NCBI GenBank assembly: GCA_000729835.1
Contig: JFHB01000255.1
Location: 1-40,635 of the forward strand
Length of the DNA: 40,635 bases
Source: Atkinsonella hypoxylon
Lineage: Eukaryota > Ascomycota > Sordariomycetes > Hypocreales > Clavicipitaceae
Direction: 5' to 3'
Positions within the stretch are counted from its first letter, which is position 1. The number at the start of each line of letters is the position of its first letter. Of the stretch, positions 12,401 through 22,972 are shown in pieces. A program made the position numbers and the translations under genes. The notes beneath the pieces are model-generated. The model was not told the origin of the DNA and made no database searches. It saw only the letters and a program-made list of their open reading frames with translations.

Positions 12401-12479
12401 GGTCAAGGTCAAGGTTATGGATGACAAGGACGAGAGGACTGGCAAGAGGGGCGTCAAGATGGAGTTGGTCAGTGCTTGA
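9467..12479 (+). CDS. DIS3: Exosome exoribonuclease Dis3/Rrp44
   Basis: Catalytic subunit of the nuclear and cytoplasmic RNA exosome, degrading RNA 3'->5' (RNB domain) and cutting internally (PIN domain). Two exons, 9467-9662 and 9718-12479, flank a 55-nt GTGAGT...TAG intron; the product is 985 aa, close to yeast Rrp44 (about 1000). The N-terminal CR3 motif has Cys46, Cys51 and Cys54. The PIN domain follows, with Asp90 in VPDTN, Glu119 and the Asp198/199 pair. Two cold-shock-type OB folds lead to the RNB domain, where DPVGCQDIDDALHA carries the Mg-binding acids Asp528, 534, 536 and 537. A C-terminal S1 domain ends the protein. All nuclease residues appear intact. Joining the exons restores the conserved stretch QPFVLSERPAGTKAF. 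The gene converges with NUG1, with 298 bp between their stops. Confidence 0.96.
9663..9717 (+). other. DIS3 intron, 55 nt
   Basis: GT donor (GTGAGT) and TAG acceptor. Removal joins the codon as G|TT (Val) and aligns the CR3 exon with the PIN exon. The downstream frame reads through the intron, so a naive model would start at an internal ATG near 9648 and lose CR3. Confidence 0.9.
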
Positions 12480-12777
12480 TGCAGTATTGCACACGTTAGA
12501 GCATGAATGCTCGCTCAATCTAGATAGATGAAAATATGTCATGACATGATATGAGTTGGACGGCTGTCACGAAGTAAAAGTCCATTTTCCTTTCCTTGCA
12601 CTTGTGTGCAAAGGTATGCTACGCTCGTTTAGATAAGACGTACTTCATTTTACCTCAATCCGATCAAGTCCATGTGAAACCAGCCTAGATTACGCCACGC
12701 GAGTAAACCTTTTCATGGCCCACGTATAGAGAATAAACCCAACATCAAGCATATAACAAATCATATATTCTGGTTCC
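12480..12777. other. Convergent 3' intergenic region DIS3/NUG1
   Basis: 298 bp separating the stop codons of two genes that face each other; it must hold both 3' UTRs and poly(A) sites. I see no gene or strong repeat in it. Confidence 0.7.
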
Positions 12778-14486
12778 TCATTCCTCCATGACATCCCCAT
12801 CTCCCCATAGCCCGTCGAGCTTAAACTCAGCAGCCCACTCGGTCACAATCTCCTTCTGATCAGGCATAACTTCGTCCTCTCCCGCATTCTTCACCTTCTT
12901 GCTTGCTGGGGTGTCGATTGAAGCGACAGCCAGAGCAGGAGGCTCGACCCATCCCTGGATACGGCCATCGCGCCAATCTGTCACAACAGCCATGGCGGCG
13001 GCATTGATATTGGGCACCCCGCCTCTACCAAGTCTACCACGTTTCCGAGCGACCTGGACGAGAAAGTCGGTTGTGATGTCGCCGTCTGCGCGATTCGGCA
13101 ACAGGGCGGGAATATCGTAGACATCAGTAAGTTTCTGCATCAGGTCGGGCGACGACGAGAGACGACGGATAAGAAGCGTTACTGCGGGTACGGGGTCATC
13201 AATCTGCTTGGGAGGAACAGCGTTCAGGAGAACCAAGTGGGCATGTGCCTCGATGGCGTTCTTCAAATTGACCAGGCCACCGGACTGGATGGATGACGAC
13301 GATGGGAAGACAACGCCAGGGGAGTCAAGTAGAGTCAATTTACTGTCGATCTTGACAGTACGGATGCTTGTCGTGACGCCGGCTTCCGCGCCAGCAGGAC
13401 ATGCCTTCGAAGCACTGCTGCCTCTGCCGCTCATTCTGCTCATAAGGGCATTGATGACAGAGCTCTTGCCCACGTTGGGGTAACCGATGACACCAACCGA
13501 CACAGCACGCTTCAGCTGCCGGCTTGCGGCGAAGCTTTTCAGGGCCTTGAACAGCGTCGCTGATGTGCTTTGGACGGTAAGGTCGCGATGATTGAAGACG
13601 TGGGCATTCGCCGCAGCACTAGATGCGCGCAGCGGTAGAGTCGGGAAATATCGCCGAAGGTAGACAAGCCAATCCCGTAAGACCTTGGGAGGGATCAGAT
13701 CAACCTTGTTGAGAACCAGAATAAGTCGCTTGCCGTCTGCTGCGGTAGCCATAATGCTGCGCTCGACTTCTCTTGACCGAGTGCCTTCTGGGTCGCGCGC
13801 GTCCAATACGTACAAAACCACATCGGCTTGCTCGACAACCTGCTTGAAGACCTTGTCGTACGTTTTCCTCGATGATGCCTGGCCAACTGAGATTTCATTG
13901 CGGCCGCTATTGGCTGAATCGTCGCTGTCGTCATCATCGTCCATGCCATCGCTATCCGCCAGGTCCTGATCATACTGTGCCGCCGCAGCTCGTGCACTCG
14001 CCAGCAGTGCTGCCATGGGATTTGACTCATCAACATCCTCGTCCATTTCCTCATCTACCTCGTCATTGCCATCCACATCTTCCATAGCATCCTCCTCATC
14101 TTGCTGCTGCTGCTTCTGCTGGACAGCCCCCGTCTTTGCTGCCTTGGCCATTTCGCGCTTCTTCTCTGCCTCAATCGCCTTTCGCATGCGCTTCTCTTCA
14201 ATTTCCTGCAGAAGCTTCTCCTTGTACGGAAATAAATTGGGAATTCCAGGGTCCTTCTTTAACTTGGAACGCCATTCAGGGTTCTGTTTTGCCTTTTTGC
14301 GATCCTTCCTCTGCTTGGCCGCGGATGCCTTTTCGATCTTGTGCCGAAGGCGAGTCGTGCCTCTCTTGGACTTGGGTTCTGCGAAGAATGGCTAGTCAAC
14401 AACGCTGTTTCTTATAAGATGGCCGAATGATACTGCCATGCCAAAATTTGCAACTCACTCTTTGGCTTATTGATTGTGCCTGCCAT
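12778..14486 (-). CDS. NUG1: Nucleolar GTPase Nug1 (GNL3-type), 60S biogenesis
   Basis: GTPase of the YlqF/YawG family needed for assembly and export of pre-60S ribosomal particles. Two exons: 14486-14459 encodes only nine residues plus one base, then an 80-nt intron, then 14378-12778; the product is 542 aa. The basic N-terminus (KPKSKRGTTRLRHKIEK) is the usual RNA-binding and nucleolar segment, followed by a coiled-coil-like Lys/Glu region and two acidic stretches (about 103-128 and 151-165). The G motifs are circularly permuted as expected: NKVD (233-236) precedes GYPNVGKS (308-315), then DSPG (361-364). All GTP-binding motifs look intact. The tiny first exon is supported because the spliced start MAGTINKPKKPKSKRG fits the family; starting at the ATG at 14187 would remove 73 conserved residues. 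Confidence 0.95.
14379..14458 (-). other. NUG1 intron, 80 nt
   Basis: Donor GTGAGT directly after a 28-nt coding microexon; acceptor TTCGCAG. The phase-1 junction A|AA gives Lys and opens the downstream frame. Confidence 0.85.
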
Positions 14487-14751
14487 TGCGTCCGCAAAGC
14501 TGGGTCGAGACGGTAAGGTGAAAAATCACAAAATGCTAGGGTCCCTCTATCTCCAGCATGTAAACGATCTCCTGCCCGAGATAAAAAAAATAAAAGTGGG
14601 ATGCATATTCTGCCCACTACGTTGGCTGACCGCCCTTGTGCCCCACCACGCCTCTCAGCTTCACGACGATGCGCGCAAAGGAAAACGATCACCGCGCTCC
14701 TCGGTGAACGTTTGCTCAACGAATTCCTCATCCTCTCGTGCTCCTTCCATC
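14487..14751. promoter_or_regulatory. Probable divergent promoter region of NUG1
   Basis: 265 bp between the NUG1 start and the ATG of a rightward ORF. The right half is pyrimidine-rich immediately before that ATG, as in many fungal 5' leaders. No specific transcription-factor site is claimed. Confidence 0.4.
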
Positions 14752-15110
14752 ATGGCCACGGCAATGACAGGTAGCGGAAAGCCAAGCGCCAAGCTTGGAA
14801 ACAGTATTGAGTGCCTTCCTGATCAGTTTCAGAAGCTCGTTCCGTATACTTGGTTGGATGCCTTCACGCACCTGACTCCCACAGCGTACGATCTGTTCCA
14901 AGCCTCGCAAGACGGAGAGAAAAGCTATCGTATAGGAGACGGCCAGCTTGAAGATGCGTGCCAATATCGGAGCATTGTGACCTAGCTTCTTGATGAAGGG
15001 GACCTCTCAGCAATTAGGGTTAAACCCATCTATGATCTGAAAATCGATTGTGCGGCAGGCAAGATCACTGTCTTGAGAGAGGCTCCAGATATTGCCACGA
15101 GTCGTAAGTG
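14752..15110 (+). pseudogene. Probable decayed ORF with an in-frame TAG
   Basis: An ATG at 14752 opens a 77-codon frame ending in TAG at 14983-14985; the same frame then continues for about 55 more codons to a stop near 15153. The two parts together read like ordinary soluble protein (CLPDQFQKLVPYTW..., later KPIYDLKIDCAAGKITVLRE), and a consensus-like donor GTAAGTG lies at about 15106. A further protein-like frame follows at about 15270-15430. I recognise no family. The simplest reading is a gene with a premature stop. A short functional 77-aa protein, stop-codon readthrough or chance are the alternatives. Confidence 0.35.
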
Positions 15111-15810
15111 TGTGATATGGATGATTCCAAGAAAGAGCGGTAGAGCATAGCATTTTGTAGCGTCCGAACGGTCACTGCTGCAATATCGTTTGGGCCAAAG
15201 TCATAAATTTGTGTGATCCGATAGTCCGCACGACTAGCTGTATTAGCCATGATGGCGTTATTATATCTCTACAAAATAGTCCACTTAGTTACACAAGCGG
15301 CCGTGTGCAAGGCACCTCTTATGAATGGCTTTGGTTCACCACACATAAGGCTCTCAGCAATATTAAAGATGTTACGCATGTCCCAGCTGCAGACGAAGGG
15401 AAACCATATCAAGCTCCGCAAGGCGGGCTGTCGGTATTATTATTATCTAATCTCAAAAAAGGCTATCATTTTCTGCTACTCCGTTTCGCCTTTGGCATGA
15501 TGCATATCGAATTAAGAACCTCGCCAAAACACACAGCATCCCCCCATTCTCGCCATCATGGATACTGCTCTTTCCCATTACGTCCTTCATTGCCACGGAT
15601 AGAGGCATCGTCGAATAAATTGCAAAAGTGACCTTCAATCATTCATCGTTTGTTCGTAAGGAACCGGGTCGAGGCTCGCGAGTGAGTGTATGAAATAGAA
15701 ACCACAAAAACGTAATATTGGATAACAAAATGGGTACAGAGAATCGAATGCGACCCGCCAAGACAATTGCATTGCCACAGCAGACGACGTTCTGATCGCA
15801 ACCGTCATAT
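15111..15810. other. Intergenic, possible further relic sequence
   Basis: About 700 bp with broken frames. A plus-strand frame over about 15270-15430 (SYTSGRVQGTSYEWLWFTTH and on) has protein-like composition and may belong to the same decayed gene as the ORF at 14752. Nothing else is recognisable. Confidence 0.3.
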
Positions 15811-16593
15811 TTAAAGCAAGTAAGCCATCACGCCTAGTGCGGCAGCAGCGACAATGTGGCCCATGGGAACCGTAGAACTCGCTAGACTGTGGGAAGTGTT
15901 AGAAGCGCTAGGGGTAGCGCTTGGGCTTGAACCAGTGGGCTGAGAGAGAGAGCTAGAGCTAGAGCTAGAAGCACCACTGCCATTGTCCGCTACTGGTGCC
16001 TTAGGGGGGTCGTTCTTGGCGCAGAGAGCATTGATCTTGTTGGTACAAACATCCTGGCCACGCTGGTTGCCAATATTGGCCGAGATGCACTGCTTGAAAA
16101 GTTCGGCGCAAATGTAGAAGGGCATGGTCTGCTTATAGAATTGAATACCGGGAGTCGAGGAATTGGAGGCGCAGGTGCAGTTCCACGTCAGGTCCGTCTA
16201 CAGCAATGATCAGCATAAGTTGTCACTATATATCAGGCGACACCCAGCAACCTGGTATTTCCATTCGATTGGAGTGGCAAAGACATACCTCTGAGCAGGT
16301 GTTGTTCGCTGCGTTAGCGTTGCAAAGCAGACCGCATGTGTTGGTCTGGCCCTGGCACCAAACAGCTATCCATATGGCCAAGTCAGCTTCGTTATGCTAC
16401 AAGAATTCACGCCGAGATGGAAACGGGTTCGAGCATGCTGCCCGTGGCAGATGCCACATGACTTCTCACCTCTCAGGGTCTGTGGAATCGTGTTGGGGTC
16501 GATTGTCATATCCAGCTCGCTGGTGTAGTTGTAGTTTGTCTGGGCCTGAGCCGAGGCCACGACCAGGGCGAAGAAAGCTGTAGCAGCGCGCAT
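15811..16593 (-). CDS. GPI-anchored DUF7707-type cell-surface protein
   Basis: Predicted secreted, cysteine-rich protein tethered to the plasma membrane or cell wall; its molecular function is unknown. Three exons (16593-16470, 16365-16289, 16197-15811) give 195 aa. Residues 1-18 form a signal peptide ending AQAQ. The mature part begins TNYNYTSELDMTIDPNTIP, typical of the DUF7707 family of ascomycetes, and carries ten cysteines, including WCQGQTNTCGLLCN and WNCTC. A Ser/Thr/Pro-rich stalk (partly from an AGCT-type microsatellite near 15950) leads to a hydrophobic C-terminus (HIVAAAALGVMAYLL) expected for GPI attachment. Both introns are GT-AG, and splicing joins the cysteine pattern across exons. 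The family call is from memory of its sequence pattern; the secreted and GPI features are visible directly. Confidence 0.88.
16198..16288 (-). other. DUF7707 gene intron 2, 91 nt
   Basis: GTATGT donor and CTGTAG acceptor, phase 0 after the codon pair Ser-Glu. It restores CSETDLTWNCTC. Confidence 0.85.
16366..16469 (-). other. DUF7707 gene intron 1, 104 nt
   Basis: GTGAGA donor and GGATAG acceptor, phase 1; it joins IPQTLR to AVWCQGQ. Confidence 0.85.
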
Positions 16594-19447
16594 TGTGACG
16601 ACGTTGAACGGACGACTGTGCTTCGGCTTTTGCTAGTTGCAGTGCTGCCAGGGTCTAAGCAGACGGGTGCAAGCACGTTTAGAAAACAGAAGAGCAAGCA
16701 GATGTGGACCACAAGTTACAGATGCGGGTGAGATTCAGAAGCTGTCAGAGAAGCAGTTCTGGAGAGGCGTATAGCTGATGATGCTTGAGATGGTATAATT
16801 GCACAGTGGAGGGAGAAAAGTAGAAGAGAAGAGAAGAGGACGAGGCAGACGGGGCAATAAGAGGCAGAAATAAAAGAGGCTGGACTGGTCTGGCAGGCGT
16901 GTCCCAAACAGGGCAGCTGGCTGACGGGTCGAACGGGTCGAACGGGTGCAGCAACGCCCCAGCCAGCTTAGTGCTTTCCCCACTACAACGGCACGGGCTC
17001 CCGAAACGGAGCTAGTGCCGCCCAAACGTAGCTGTAACCAAAGCAGCTGGCAGACCAGACCAGACCTTCTTGCTTTCATCATCAATGACGCACTCTGTGT
17101 TGGGGAGCTTCAACCCATGTCCTCGTAATAGTTATGCTCCTGCTCGGAACCGAAGCATCAAACAGACCCCAAGTCGAACATAATCACGTAGGCGAGAGAA
17201 GGAAGTTCTTGGCACAGCGCTAATGCTATCTCGAGTTCCACAGTCACTCACTACAAGGATCTTTACCCGAAATCCTCGGACGTATTCCGTAGGCCATGAC
17301 ACAAATGCATCACATCACGCTCGCCGTCATGACGATGTTCCGCCAGACACGCTGAATTGATGGGACGCGCTCTCCAACGGTTGCCGTGCTGTTCACACAG
17401 CGTTCTTGCATCGCCAAATAGCCATTGACAACGAAACTGCCCATGCGCAGCAAATACAACATTGAATGTTTCTGCAAAAACTTCCATCTGTTATCGCACA
17501 GCTGGGACGACTAATAGTTAACTAGTTAGCGATTGACCTTCGGAGAACGTATGGATAGGTGGGTTCACTATCGCTCCCAATCACATGGCCTGTTTCTGTC
17601 GCTGGGGGGTATTGGCTTTCCAGGCACTCGGCACGCAGTAGCATGCTCCAATATCCAATTCCCGTCCCGGCCTTATTAAGGAAGGGACAGGGTCCAGTTT
17701 CATTATTGATGAAATTCGGGTAAACAAACGCGAAACGGAGGATGTGCCTTCGCACACATCTTTGCTGCAGAGGTACTTGTCAAAATTCTCCTTTCCGGCT
17801 AATCCTCCCGTTAGCGCACGCAACTCGGCACAACCACATTCCTTCTGACAACAACACGATACGGAATACATCCAGCTAACAACACCCAAACTTAAGAGGT
17901 TACTACTTGCAGTACGAAAATTCCATCTCAACGCTTCTGGACTACCAGCATCTCAAAGGCTTCGTCAGCGTTATAAGCGGCAACATTGCGACCTATACAA
18001 TCTCCCTTTACCTGGTGCGTGAAGTTAAGGAGGTAGCTCTACGTAGAAATCAATATGCGAAGGTACTACCTTCTCGGGCTTAGTTGCTGCTGTACGTTCA
18101 AAAATCCGGTTGCCGGGTGTTGATGCACGCATGGAGATTCATTACAAACAGCATCAATGATGTATCACTGATTCACTGTGTGGTCAGCCAGTCCCAATCC
18201 AACTTTTTCCTTGTTGCTGCGACATGACACCAAGTTACATTACCGCAGTCTTGCATGTGCTGCCTGCCAACATGCCAAGATCTGCCAATAAGTCACGGGC
18301 GGTTTTTGCGGCAACGTTTTCCCTTCTTCGTGGCTGGGCCTTTCTGTCTGCGGACTATTTGTTCCGCTGAGTGACAATAGACAATGGAGCCGCCGCTGAG
18401 CCACCAGACAAAAAGTTGCCGTTGAAGCGGCGCGCCACGAGGTGAAACGGGATGGTGCAGGAAACCATCATGACATGGCTCCAACGCGGTATCGACAGGG
18501 AGGTAGTTAGTGCAAGGGAAGGCTCCATGTGATACGCCTGCTCTTGGCCCGCAAGAAATTACGGCCGTCTCTGGGTAATTACCACCTTGTTCCTGTGTTT
18601 GATTCTTTTATTCTTCATGTACCTAGCCGGATCAGGAAAGGCGGTTCGTGTATCGAAGTAAGACACCTCAGGCCAGTCTACGGAGTAGATATCCCAGTTC
18701 AAGCAGCACTTGCGTACCAACCTATTTTGCCTTGCCTTGAGTGATATTTTGGGGCGACCTCAAGTGACCTGCGGTAGGTAGTCTCCTGTGTCAGTGCGTT
18801 TGCAAGACGTGCGATAATTAGTTATAGCTCTTTGTAATTCGGACCGTTTCCGACACTTTCTATCACAGTACGGAATACAGTACCTATGTACATAGTTCCT
18901 GTGTGGAGACTAGGTACCTAGTTACCTCATGTCTGTTAGACTTGGCAACCTACTAACTATATAGGTAGGTACCTAGGTACAACCCGGCCCTTGTTTTGGT
19001 ACCCTGTCAAAAGATACAAGGGGAAATCGACGCTTAGCACGATACGCGAAGTAACTACATAATCTCGCGGGCACCTAACGCTATATATAAATGATGGCGA
19101 TAATTCAATAGAATTAGGTGACTTCATCTTACTAATTTATGTGATTGGCTCGTGCATCAGGAATGTCTTATGATCATACAACAAGACCTCTAACTCTAAC
19201 TAGCTTGAATTACCCCTCCAAAGTATACATAGTTGTCGAATCCTTCAGTGATATTATTGATCCCCTCCATCATATAAATGACATGTCATCTTGTCTTTGC
19301 AAGTTTATCCACCATACACACCGATGACCTCATCCCAGTCTCATCAGAGAATTGACACCCTAACTAATAAAGATATCAAAGCAGCAATCTTCCAAGGAGA
19401 ACAACGACATCTATTTCACAACCCCATCCGTCGTCTCCTAGTACTAC
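16594..19447. other. Intergenic region, no supported gene
   Basis: About 2.85 kb. The first few hundred bases are the upstream region of the GPI-protein gene. Around 16925-16950 there are two GAACGGGTC units. Minus-strand frames at 17522-17931 read somewhat like protein but belong to no family I know. From 18880 to 19000 the DNA carries repeated GGTACCTAG/ACCTAGGTA motifs, with TACGGAGTA at 18679-18687. I see no RNA gene. Confidence 0.5.
18895..18983. repeat. Cluster of GGTACCTAG / ACCTAGGTA motifs
   Basis: Several overlapping copies of the palindromic core within 90 bp, including ACCTAGGTA at 18971-18979. Comparable clusters occur at 35550-35605 and 36000-36100. The function is unknown; dispersed regulatory sites or remnants of a repeat are both possible. 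Confidence 0.6.
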
Positions 19448-21239
19448 CTAGACGCCCCAGTCCGCCTTTAGTATTTCTCTTCCCAAACGGGCCAATGCAC
19501 TCATCTGCTGAACAACCGCATATTCGAAAAACATGCGCGACGATTCACTCTCGGGATCTCCCCCCCACGCGTGTATCAAAGACAGCTCCTTCTCCCGGCC
19601 CTTCAACTCCATTATGTCGTCGTGGAGCTCCCTGGCCTTGAGGCTCAGATCCCATTCATCGATACACCCATCCGGGCACGCCTTCAGAACCAGAATCAAC
19701 AGCATTTGACTAAGCGACACTTGGTCGATTTCCGCAAGCGTCGTGAGAATCGATGTTTCGAAACCAGCTTTGGCGGCCATAGCTCGAAGTGATTGTCGCA
19801 AGGCGGCTGAGTGCTCGGCCGTCAATACAAGCAACTTGATCACCATCAGGAGGTCCTTGAGCCGAACAACGTGGAATGGTCCTGGGTATCGATACGGGTC
19901 GCACTCGACTGCCACCAGGGCTGCAATCACCATGGCATACGTGTAATTCTCTTTCTGGGTGTAGTACAAGGTGAGTTCTGTCAGAAGCTGTGGCACGGGC
20001 GACACGGCCCATAGGTCATTTTGTATAAGTGGTTGAAATCGATTCAGGCAGTCCTTCAAAACACCCTTGGCCTCTGGTGACAGGCCCGTCACGGCAGGAT
20101 CTGGCTCAGTGCAAAATCTGATGGCAACCTCTTTTCGCTGCTGGTCTGTTGCTCCTGGATGCTGCAGCAGCTTTGGTGCGTTGCTACCAATGACACTGTT
20201 GGCGTTAAGGGGCATCAAGTCTGCGGTCTGCGCGCAGACTTGGTATACATTGAGGGTGCCCGCGCACCGAGCACATTGGCACGCGAAGGCGTATTCCGCA
20301 AGTGCTGTTTGCCGTTGAAGGTTGGGGTATGTATAGTCTAAGTTGGGATCCGGGGGCCAGGGTCAGCTTCAGCTTCAGCTTTTTCCTTTGCCTCATCCTG
20401 AGACTGTGCACAAGAAGTACTTCGACAGATGTCATCGCTCTGAAAATTAGAAACGCACCTATATACGAGATTTCAATCTCATCGCCCGCCCTGATAGCCC
20501 GCTCTGCTCTAAGGACTGCCTTTCTGCCCATGAATAGCACCGCCGCGTTAGGAATACACGAATGATTAGCCATCGCCAGCGTTGGTTCCAAGAAGACGCC
20601 GACTTGGTCCGCCAAATCTGCGTCGAATCTGTGAAACGCGTTCGTTTGGATCTGTGCCGCAAGCCCTCGTTAGCCGCCCGAAAGAATGAGAAACATGGTG
20701 CATACAGAGAATTCGCCCGTTCATGATAGCAGAGGCTAGGGAGCACATGCCTTGCAAAGCAGCTCGATTGCCCTCCGTGCATCATCTTCGCTCTTCTTCC
20801 CAGCATATGCACATGCTCCCGTGGCCATCAACTCCAGATCCGGCCAGCCTGGCATGCTTCTCCTCGATGTCAAATTGCTCTCCAAATCTACTAGTCCGTC
20901 CTCGATATCCTTGCTCAGAAGAGCCTGCATCACAACTCTGACTGCGGTCGGGAGCTCCGCCGCCTTGGGCTTCCGCAATGCCTTGCACTCCTTTGAATGA
21001 ATGGCAGTCCAGCCAGCCTTTTGGCACGCTGCATCACAGTAATAGGCGGCATGACAACGGGAGCAGGCTCGTGGGTTAGTGGGCTTTAAGCAGTACGAGC
21101 AGAAGTAGTTGAGGTGATTGAGCGTAGGGTGGAGAATGAGTGGCTTGGTGAATGCGTGGATGGTTTGACCGGGTACGAATGACTTGGTCGCGTGGAGTGC
21201 ACGACGCTTGGAAGGGTGGTTGCATATTTCTATGGCCAT
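19448..21239 (-). CDS. SET and MYND domain protein (SMYD-like)
   Basis: Putative protein-lysine methyltransferase of the SMYD class, using S-adenosylmethionine; the substrate cannot be inferred. Three exons (21239-20751, 20651-20459, 20337-19448) give 523 aa. The split SET domain starts at residue 1 and is interrupted by a zinc-binding MYND finger with Cys47, Cys50, Cys59, Cys62, Cys68, Cys72, His81 and Cys85. The second half of SET has NHSCIPNA (192-199) and GDEIEISYIDYT (219-230). A post-SET CxCxxC follows (247-252). The C-terminal half is probably helical, as in other SMYD proteins. All diagnostic residues are present. The first intron uses a GC donor. The gene lies on the same strand as SIL1, 488 bp downstream of the SIL1 stop. 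Confidence 0.92.
20338..20458 (-). other. SMYD-like gene intron 2, 121 nt
   Basis: GTGCGT donor and CTTAG acceptor in phase 1. The join G|AC restores ISYIDYT, the expected end of the SET core. Confidence 0.85.
20652..20750 (-). other. SMYD-like gene intron 1, GC-AG type, 99 nt
   Basis: The exon ends TGCAAG and the intron begins GCATGT, ending GGCACAG. Phase 0 joins LLCK to IQTNAFH, keeping the SET frame open. The nearest GT (four bases on) would put exon 2 out of frame, so a GC donor is the only simple solution. Confidence 0.8.
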
Positions 21240-21727
21240 GGTTTTTCCCTCCGTCGTGCGAATAGTAGACGGCGAAGAAAGTGTCTAGATATGTCCACTC
21301 GCCTCTACTATAAATGAGGTGTGTTGTTATTGACGTCGTGACTTACGCTAGTTTCGTGTTGTGAGAAGGACCAAAAAAAAAAAGTCGTTTAAATCCGTTT
21401 TAAGCCACATACGGACGGAGTGGGTTTACCATGTCCCTAGTACTCTGTTTGCAAAGCGGGTGCACTGGATTAGTATGATTTTGACTGAAAAGGTACATGG
21501 CTGAAATAATGATGGCCAAGGTGAAAGCAGATGCAACCATCATACCATGGCACGTTTGTCTGGGGATTCAGATATCGTGCTATGGCTACATGGATTTTCC
21601 AGCATGGCGTGACATCCCTCGGAGTCAGGGTATCATATATGCATCCGTCTCTATATCTAGAGTTTTCCTGTGCTCGCTATACAATGTACAAGTTGATGAA
21701 AAAAAAAAAAAGAAGAAGAAAGCGACT
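21240..21727. other. Intergenic SMYD-like promoter / SIL1 3' region
   Basis: 488 bp with an A-run near 21374 and an A/G tract at 21698-21722. It should hold the SIL1 3' UTR and the SMYD-like gene promoter. No gene is seen. Confidence 0.6.
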
Positions 21728-22972
21728 TCACAACTCTTTATGCTGATCTCCAGTATTTGACTGCTTTCTAGCCACCGCCAGCCTCTCTACCAACTTGTTG
21801 CTCCAATCTCCCTCGGATGCCGTTGTCGCTTTTGCAATACGCGCGACGTGGAAATCCCAACATCCCTCTGCGCCTTGCGTATCATCCGCTTTGCATTCCT
21901 TGTCAGTCAGTTTCGGAACCTTGGGCCATTGACCTAGGACGGCGCCCATATCCTCATCTAGAAAGTTGTCCAGCACGAGCTGACCGACTTTGCGTTGGGC
22001 GCCACGCCACTCTTTGTCCTCAGGCATCAGAACCTCCAAAAGTGACGCCATGCCACCTTGTTCCAGAAAGTCGGTTCTGATGGTCTTGTCCTTGATAAGT
22101 CCGTTGATTACGGCAACTTTGGACTTCACTCGGGCGGCTGCTTGCTGGGCAGTTCCATCATCATTCTTGGATGGTGCGACGCTTGAATAGACGTTTGCGC
22201 GTAGGCCGTTGCCAGCGCTAGGACATTTGGCTTCATCGAGTTTCAACCACGCCTTTGTGACTTCCTTGAGTGCGGGTGGATTGTTCTGCAAAGTACCGGC
22301 CAAGATGGCGGCCGCCTGCTGGTCTCGGGGAATACCGCCTTCAGCACCTGAGGCTTGTTGGCTCGACATGAGGCAGAACAATGCCCTAACGGCGTCTGAG
22401 TCCTCTGCGATCTTCAAGCCGTAATACAAGTCGTGGGATAAATCCTCGAGGCCCTCCATGGCGTCGTCAAATGCCTCCCCGGACTTGCTGACTCCTTTCT
22501 TCAACATCTTAAGGCCCTCGTAGAAGGCTACTGATTCGTGCTCAGGCCTCTTGACCTTACCAACGGGCTCATAGTCCGGAGCTCCTTTTGGGATTCGGGG
22601 CTGATCTTGATGTTGCTCGGGGTCAACCATAACAATAGCTCGATCCACTGGCAATCCTTCAAGCGAAGGGTCACTCTCGTCGGGAACGTTTATCTTGGCC
22701 TCTTTCTGCCCAGTCCAGATGTTCAGGCGAACGTGTAATCCCTTTGGAAGTTCTTGGTCTTGGCGAACAATTTGGAACTCATCTGTTGGCTGAAAGACTC
22801 TTGGATAACACTCGTCGGGATTAGATGTGTGACAGATGAGATCTGGTTTGGAAGACTCTGACGAAGCGGCATCTTGGGCAACTGCAGATGTGGCGAAGAT
22901 GCACACCATCAGACCGAACAACATGGCCAGCACCACTTGGAGATGCAACGGTTTTGACCTTGATCGAATCAT
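21728..22972 (-). CDS. SIL1: ER nucleotide exchange factor Sil1/Sls1
   Basis: Exchanges ADP for ATP on the ER Hsp70 BiP/Kar2, supporting protein import and folding in the ER lumen. It is a single uninterrupted exon of 414 aa (yeast Sil1 is about 420). Residues 1-33 contain a basic n-region and a hydrophobic core ending SAVAQ, a clear signal peptide. The mature N-terminus has LICHTSNPDECYPRVFQPTDEFQIV, the conserved entry to the family, with Cys47 and Cys55 in the position of the cysteine pair described for yeast Sil1. The rest is the Armadillo-like helical BiP-binding region (Fes1-like). The last four residues are HKEL, a plausible variant of the HDEL/KDEL retrieval signal. The start is chosen because it gives the complete signal peptide. 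Confidence 0.93.
   Translation of the reverse strand: MIRSRSKPLHLQVVLAMLFGLMVCIFATSAVAQDAASSESSKPDLICHTSNPDECYPRVFQPTDEFQIVRQDQELPKGLHVRLNIWTGQKEAKINVPDESDPSLEGLPVDRAIVMVDPEQHQDQPRIPKGAPDYEPVGKVKRPEHESVAFYEGLKMLKKGVSKSGEAFDDAMEGLEDLSHDLYYGLKIAEDSDAVRALFCLMSSQQASGAEGGIPRDQQAAAILAGTLQNNPPALKEVTKAWLKLDEAKCPSAGNGLRANVYSSVAPSKNDDGTAQQAAARVKSKVAVINGLIKDKTIRTDFLEQGGMASLLEVLMPEDKEWRGAQRKVGQLVLDNFLDEDMGAVLGQWPKVPKLTDKECKADDTQGAEGCWDFHVARIAKATTASEGDWSNKLVERLAVARKQSNTGDQHKEL

Noticed and set aside
11772..12542. 256-codon frame antisense to DIS3
   Set aside because: It is a shadow of the GC-rich third-codon-position pattern in the DIS3 RNB/S1 region; composition is low-complexity and no domain is present.
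17522..17931. Two overlapping minus-strand frames with scattered cysteines
   Set aside because: No family, no signal peptide and no consistent splice model joining them.
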